Positions 22,162 to 24,550 of a stretch of 24,550 bases of DNA are shown piece by piece (position 1 is the first letter of the stretch; the number at the start of each line of letters is the position of its first letter). A program made the position numbers and the translations under genes. This DNA comes from a virus, in the IMG/VR virus record IMGVR_UViG_3300046012_000040, positions 1 through 24,550 of that record; one strand, written 5' to 3'. The notes beneath the pieces are model-generated. The model ran no database searches and had not been told where the DNA came from. It worked only from the letters and a program-made list of their open reading frames with translations.

Positions 22162-22301
22162 GGCGTTGGCCCGACATCAGTCGGCCGCAGGGATCGGCAA
22201 GCTCGAAACTTGTCGACGCCGTACTGCTGGTGCTGTTGGCACTATCGGTGCTTCCGATCCTTGGGATAGCGGCAATGGCTGCTGTCGGGCTTCTACGCTG
22301 A
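22158..22301 (+). CDS. Possible 47-aa membrane miniprotein (GTG start)
   Basis: A short frame beginning at GTG within the stop of the secreted-protein gene (GTGA junction). It encodes a basic N-terminus (MRRWPDISRPQGSASSKL) and one strong hydrophobic helix (VDAVLLVLLALSVLPILGIA). It overlaps the 3' end of the minus-strand winged-helix gene by 125 bases. There is no clear Shine-Dalgarno, so expression would depend on coupling. The hydrophobic pattern could arise by chance from the opposite frame, so the call is tentative. Confidence 0.35.
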   Translation: MRRWPDISRPQGSASSKLVDAVLLVLLALSVLPILGIAAMAAVGLLR

Positions 22302-22659
22302 CGGCGCTGCCGTGCTGGGTCATGGTCAGGAAGCCCATGGCGGCCAGCCGGTTCAACGGCGGGTAAAGCCCGCTCTTCGTGATGCCGACATTGGCGGCCA
22401 GCTCACCCAGCGTCAACGGCAGCTTCGCCGAGGTCACGGCGACCATAATCTTGATATCGGTTGGCGTCGCCCGTAGCGCACCATCACCCCGCGCCAGAAA
22501 GACATCGGCGGCGACCTCCCTTGGGCCGACATTGAAGGCGGCGGCGACGACCTGCACCGCTGGCGATCTCGCCAGATTTGCCACCGTGGCGGCGGCGACG
22601 TTGTCCTTCATCCATCCGATTGCGATCTGGTAGCGGTTGGTCTTTGTTCTTTCCTGCAT
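22177..22659 (-). CDS. Winged-helix DNA-binding protein
   Basis: A 160-residue protein, last gene of the minus-strand operon. Residues 66-123 fit a winged helix: ATPTDIKIMVAVTSAKLPLT, then LGELAANVGITKSGLYPPLN as helix-turn-helix and RLAAMGFLTMTQHGSAVSVE as the wing, as in MarR- or IclR-like domains. Residues 1-62 are helical (IGWMKDNVAAATVANLARSP) and may bring dimerisation or partner binding. The last 37 residues are Pro/Arg-rich and look unstructured. AGGGGAG precedes the ATG. As an early-side regulator it could control the switch to late transcription, which is inference. Confidence 0.7.
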   Translation of the reverse strand: MQERTKTNRYQIAIGWMKDNVAAATVANLARSPAVQVVAAAFNVGPREVAADVFLARGDGALRATPTDIKIMVAVTSAKLPLTLGELAANVGITKSGLYPPLNRLAAMGFLTMTQHGSAVSVEARQQPLPLSQGSEAPIVPTAPAVRRRQVSSLPIPAAD

Positions 22660-22671
22660 CCGGCTCCCCTT

Positions 22672-23112
22672 TCAGATTGGCGGAATATCTGACCCACAGT
22701 TTCGACAACGTGAACCAAAAACCGGCCGACCACACCCGCATTGCCAGTCCGGTTTTTTCTTTTTATTGCGCTGCTTTTCCTTTTTTGCCCTGAGCTTTCC
22801 TGTCGGCGTTGTCGCCAGCAGATGACGGAGCTGCTCGGCGACGATCCGCTTCGTCTTGGCGGCGACCCCGGTGTCCTTGCGGTCCTTTTCTTTAAGATCG
22901 GCGCCGCGTGGCCGCATGTCGATATTCCACCATTTGTCGGAACCGCCGAGGCTGTGCAGGTCGATATGATCTGGGGTAAACATCCGGACGATCTGCTTTG
23001 CCGGCGGCTTGGTCTCGCGCAGCTTTGCTGCCTGATCCTTCGGCAGCTTGTCGCAAAGCGCGGAGGCCAGCAACTCAATTAGCGGAATATGCTTGCGCTT
23101 GCGGCGGCTCAT
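22672..23112 (-). CDS. HNH-like protein with C-terminal zinc ribbon
   Basis: A 146-residue basic protein. Residues 44-64 (MFTPDHIDLHSLGGSDKWWN) contain an HNH-type core: Asp48-His49, a Gly-Gly turn, and Asn63. In the usual motif a third His follows about ten residues later; here that area reads RGADLKEKDRKDT and no His is seen, so catalytic activity is uncertain. Residues 125-139 form CGCG...CRNCG (Cys125, 127, 136, 139), a probable zinc ribbon. A Lys-rich linker (KKEKQRNKKKK) separates them. It could nick DNA, help packaging or act as a DNA-binding factor. Its 5' end overlaps the upstream gene by 38 bases. Confidence 0.7.
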   Translation of the reverse strand: MSRRKRKHIPLIELLASALCDKLPKDQAAKLRETKPPAKQIVRMFTPDHIDLHSLGGSDKWWNIDMRPRGADLKEKDRKDTGVAAKTKRIVAEQLRHLLATTPTGKLRAKKEKQRNKKKKPDWQCGCGRPVFGSRCRNCGSDIPPI

Positions 23113-23317
23113 TGCGGGCTGATGTAGGAGTTGAGATATCGATTACGGTGCCGGTTTCGACGCGGGCGACGTTGTGTTGTCGCAGCATGATGTCCCTGTA
23201 GTGAAGGGCACCGACGACGACCTCGAAATTCTTTCGGCGTGGCGGTGGTAAATTGTTGCCGAGGCGGCGATAAAACACGATGCAGTAGAACGGGTATTTT
23301 GTATCGATCCCTGACAT
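23075..23317 (-). CDS. Hypothetical 80-aa protein
   Basis: An 80-residue protein with no recognised family. The first half has hydrophobic and aromatic strands (KYPFYCIVFYRRLGNN), then a basic Pro/Arg loop (LPPPRRKNFEVVVGALHY). Next come RDIMLRQHNVARVETGTVID and a polar tail. The start is ATG 23317, which overlaps the preceding stop by one base (TGATG) and has GGAGAG six bases upstream; a GTG one codon earlier is possible. The 3' end overlaps the HNH-like gene by 38 bases, larger than other overlaps here. Confidence 0.6.
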   Translation of the reverse strand: MSGIDTKYPFYCIVFYRRLGNNLPPPRRKNFEVVVGALHYRDIMLRQHNVARVETGTVIDISTPTSARNEPPQAQAYSAN

Positions 23318-23628
23318 CACTCACTCTCCGCTTTTTTCTCACGCAGCTCGAAAAAACCTCGACAAACCGGATGCCGCTTCATGAACCATCGGGCCAGTTT
23401 AGCGGACGTATTGTTGTTGATTTTGAAACTGTCGTCGCCACGCTCGACGCTGTGATACCAGCGGATGCGGTGAAGGATGGCGCGGGCGCTGAATTTGGTC
23501 TTGCCAGATCGGTAGACCTCAAGAGCGATCTGCTCGAACAGTGCAGCGATCTCCGGAGAAACCCCGGACGGAGCATCGGCGGCGGATTGTATTTGTGCCG
23601 GTGAAAGCGCGGCGATCTCTCCCATCAT
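23317..23628 (-). CDS. Small phage protein of unknown function
   Basis: A 103-residue protein. The core (PEIAALFEQIALEVYRSGKT, then KFSARAILHRIRWYHSVERG and FKINNNTSAKLARWFMKRHP) is strongly basic and helical, ending in GFFELREKKAESE. I have the impression of seeing this pattern in phage and prophage proteins, but no function is established. The basic helices suggest nucleic-acid contact. The start at ATG 23628 is preferred over 23709: GAGG lies six bases upstream and ATGA overlaps the preceding stop. The stop overlaps the next ATG by one base. Confidence 0.75.
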   Translation of the reverse strand: MMGEIAALSPAQIQSAADAPSGVSPEIAALFEQIALEVYRSGKTKFSARAILHRIRWYHSVERGDDSFKINNNTSAKLARWFMKRHPVCRGFFELREKKAESE

Positions 23629-23834
23629 TTTAGACCTCTTTTTTCTGTCATCCCCGCGCCCGCCTTGGATGGCCGCGCCTCGGTAATTCGCACTGGCGTC
23701 ATTTGCCAAACCGTTTTGAACGTGAGGTCCGGTGCGGCACCGTCGTAAAACTCTACGATGGCGCGCAGGATGGTCCGCCCGTCCTCGCCGGTATCGCGCT
23801 CGATTTTTGTAACGACGCCTAGATCAGGTTCCAC
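23625..23834 (-). CDS. Hypothetical 69-aa protein (GTG start)
   Basis: A 69-residue protein beginning at GTG after AGAGGTTATCCCC. The sequence is beta-like in the first two thirds (LGVVTKIERDTGEDGRTILR, then AIVEFYDGAAPDLTFKTVWQ), then MTPVRITEARPSKAG and a basic end. No family is recognised. It ends within the next start (ATGA) and lies 24 bases after the 59-aa gene. The compact strand pattern suggests a small globular protein rather than a spurious frame, and the coupling supports translation. Confidence 0.65.
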   Translation of the reverse strand: MEPDLGVVTKIERDTGEDGRTILRAIVEFYDGAAPDLTFKTVWQMTPVRITEARPSKAGAGMTEKRGLK

Positions 23835-23858
23835 GGGGATAACCTCTCGAAAACGCGG

Positions 23859-24038
23859 TCAGTCGCCGCAAATGGCGGCGGAAAAAGCCTCGAAGGAGAT
23901 ATTGCGGGCTTGCTCGGCGATGATTTTCACGTCCGCGACGGTTAGTGCTTGCGTCGGCGTGAATTGCATCAGGAAAACGATCATCTGCTTTTCGACTATC
24001 CCGCTCGCTTGCTGCCTTGGCTTCAAACTCTCGCTCAT
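23859..24038 (-). CDS. 59-aa protein of the early operon
   Basis: A short gene reading MSESLKPRQQASGIVEKQMI, then VFLMQFTPTQALTVADVKII, AEQARNISFEAFSAAICGD and stop. GGAGA is found seven bases upstream of the ATG. The predicted product is mostly helical and slightly hydrophobic, with one Cys near the end. It fills the gap between the partial gene and the 69-aa gene, with 31 and 24 bases on either side, so the operon has no empty stretch. Function unknown. Confidence 0.65.
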   Translation of the reverse strand: MSESLKPRQQASGIVEKQMIVFLMQFTPTQALTVADVKIIAEQARNISFEAFSAAICGD

Positions 24039-24069
24039 CGCAAATTCTCCATTGGTAACATCGCCTTAA

Positions 24070-24549
24070 TCAGACCTCTACGATATTCACCTTCATGCCT
24101 TGAGCAGCGATGTACGATCCGCGCCCTTCGGCAAAAAGAAACCCCATCTCGGCAATTTTTCCCAAATCGCGGCTGAGATTTCCGTTGTGGACGACGCGGC
24201 CTCGCCGCCTCAACTCCCTCCCGATCTCGGCATTAGATTTTACCGTATCGATAAAGCCATCAGCGATCAGAACTGCGATGGCACCGAGCTGGGTAGAGGC
24301 GTCCATTGGAAGGACGCTGCGCTTCCGGGTGACCTCGATTTCCGGCACCTGTTGCAGCACGGACAGGATGCGGGGGTCAGTCTCGGCGCGGCGGATCAAC
24401 TCTTCGATGACGGCGTCGATGCTGACACCATCGGTTTGTACCAGACCCGGCGGCGTGATCTTTTCGCTGTTATGTCGCGCCGAGATATCCCGTTTGAGGT
24501 CGGCGAGCTGGGCTTCGAGATAGGCATTGCGCTCACGCAGGGCGCGGCT
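24070..24549 (-). CDS. Coiled-coil / winged-helix protein (5' end outside window)
   Basis: The C-terminal 159 residues of a larger protein; the frame is open to the window edge. It begins in a charged helical stretch (ALRERNAYLEAQLADLKRDI) likely to be a coiled coil. A linker follows (KITPPGLVQTDGVSIDAVIE), then a domain at the end (STQLGAIAVLIADGFIDTVK, SNAEIGRELRRRGRVVHNGN, LSRDLGKIAEMGFLFAEGRG). That domain looks like a winged helix with recognition helix and a short wing. A TTG at 24399 is only an internal codon. Its partner, DNA or protein, cannot be named. Confidence 0.6.
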   Translation of the reverse strand, partial: SRALRERNAYLEAQLADLKRDISARHNSEKITPPGLVQTDGVSIDAVIEELIRRAETDPRILSVLQQVPEIEVTRKRSVLPMDASTQLGAIAVLIADGFIDTVKSNAEIGRELRRRGRVVHNGNLSRDLGKIAEMGFLFAEGRGSYIAAQGMKVNIVEV

Positions 24550-24550
24550 T

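Noticed and set aside
23109-23342. 77-codon minus-strand ORF overlapping the 80-aa gene
   Set aside because: Arg/Pro-rich alternate frame; the competing frame has TGATG coupling, a ribosome site and better composition.
24110-24523. 137-codon plus-strand ORF near the window end
   Set aside because: The minus frame gives a coiled coil and winged helix with coherent composition; the plus frame is Ser/Arg/Pro-rich and lacks a ribosome site.

Overview
This window looks like the late half of a contractile-tailed (myovirus-type) bacteriophage or prophage genome, followed by the start of an oppositely oriented gene block. The host is most likely an alphaproteobacterium, perhaps a Rhizobiales genus such as Bradyrhizobium or Rhodopseudomonas. 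That assignment rests on the high GC content, the codon use and the style of the small genes; it is an inference, not a database result. No integrase, terminase, polymerase, tRNA or CRISPR array is visible, so lifestyle (temperate or lytic) cannot be decided.

Plus strand, 1-3775, head and neck: 3' part of a DUF2184-type major capsid protein, a small Lys/Ala-rich protein, a DUF4054-type connector, a two-helix membrane miniprotein, a 76-aa unknown, a gp10-like tail-completion protein, a probable head-closure protein and a neck terminator protein. 3787-6442, tail shaft: DUF3383 sheath, DUF3277 tube, and a tail assembly chaperone. The chaperone carries a textbook -1 frameshift signal: a T TTT TTC heptamer followed by a perfect 10-bp hairpin, opening a 3' extension that has no good start codon of its own. 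6439-13421, tape measure and baseplate: tape measure with an embedded transglycosylase-like domain, Dit-like protein, baseplate plug, hub, Gp138-type spike, gp25-like wedge, gp47/J-like wedge and DUF2612 protein. Gene order and families match the DUF3383 myophage structural module. 13440-18869, host recognition: a beta-helix-like fibre or spike and a 1345-aa repeat-containing fibre that, unusually, begins with a clear Sec signal peptide.

18869-21589, lysis and envelope: an endolysin (peptidoglycan-binding plus TIGR02594-type cysteine peptidase domain), a signal-peptide/TM protein (holin candidate), a lipoprotein whose start lies in a parS-like palindrome, and three further small membrane proteins. 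One of these has two start sites with identical Shine-Dalgarno signals. An intrinsic terminator at 21626-21649 closes the late operon. Beyond it lies a secreted protein of unknown function (21712-22161), followed by a possible 47-aa membrane miniprotein that overlaps the opposite-strand block.

Minus strand, 24550 down to 22177: a tightly packed operon of small accessory or early genes running toward the late genes. It contains a partial coiled-coil/winged-helix protein, a 59-aa protein, a 69-aa protein, a 103-aa protein, an 80-aa protein, an HNH-like protein with a C-terminal zinc ribbon, and a winged-helix protein. Most junctions in both operons are ATGA or TGATG overlaps, which indicates translational coupling and helped fix start codons. 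Strongest points for follow-up: the frameshift cassette, the secreted-type fibre, the parS-like site, the hairpins placed right after the capsid and tube genes, and the dual-start membrane protein.
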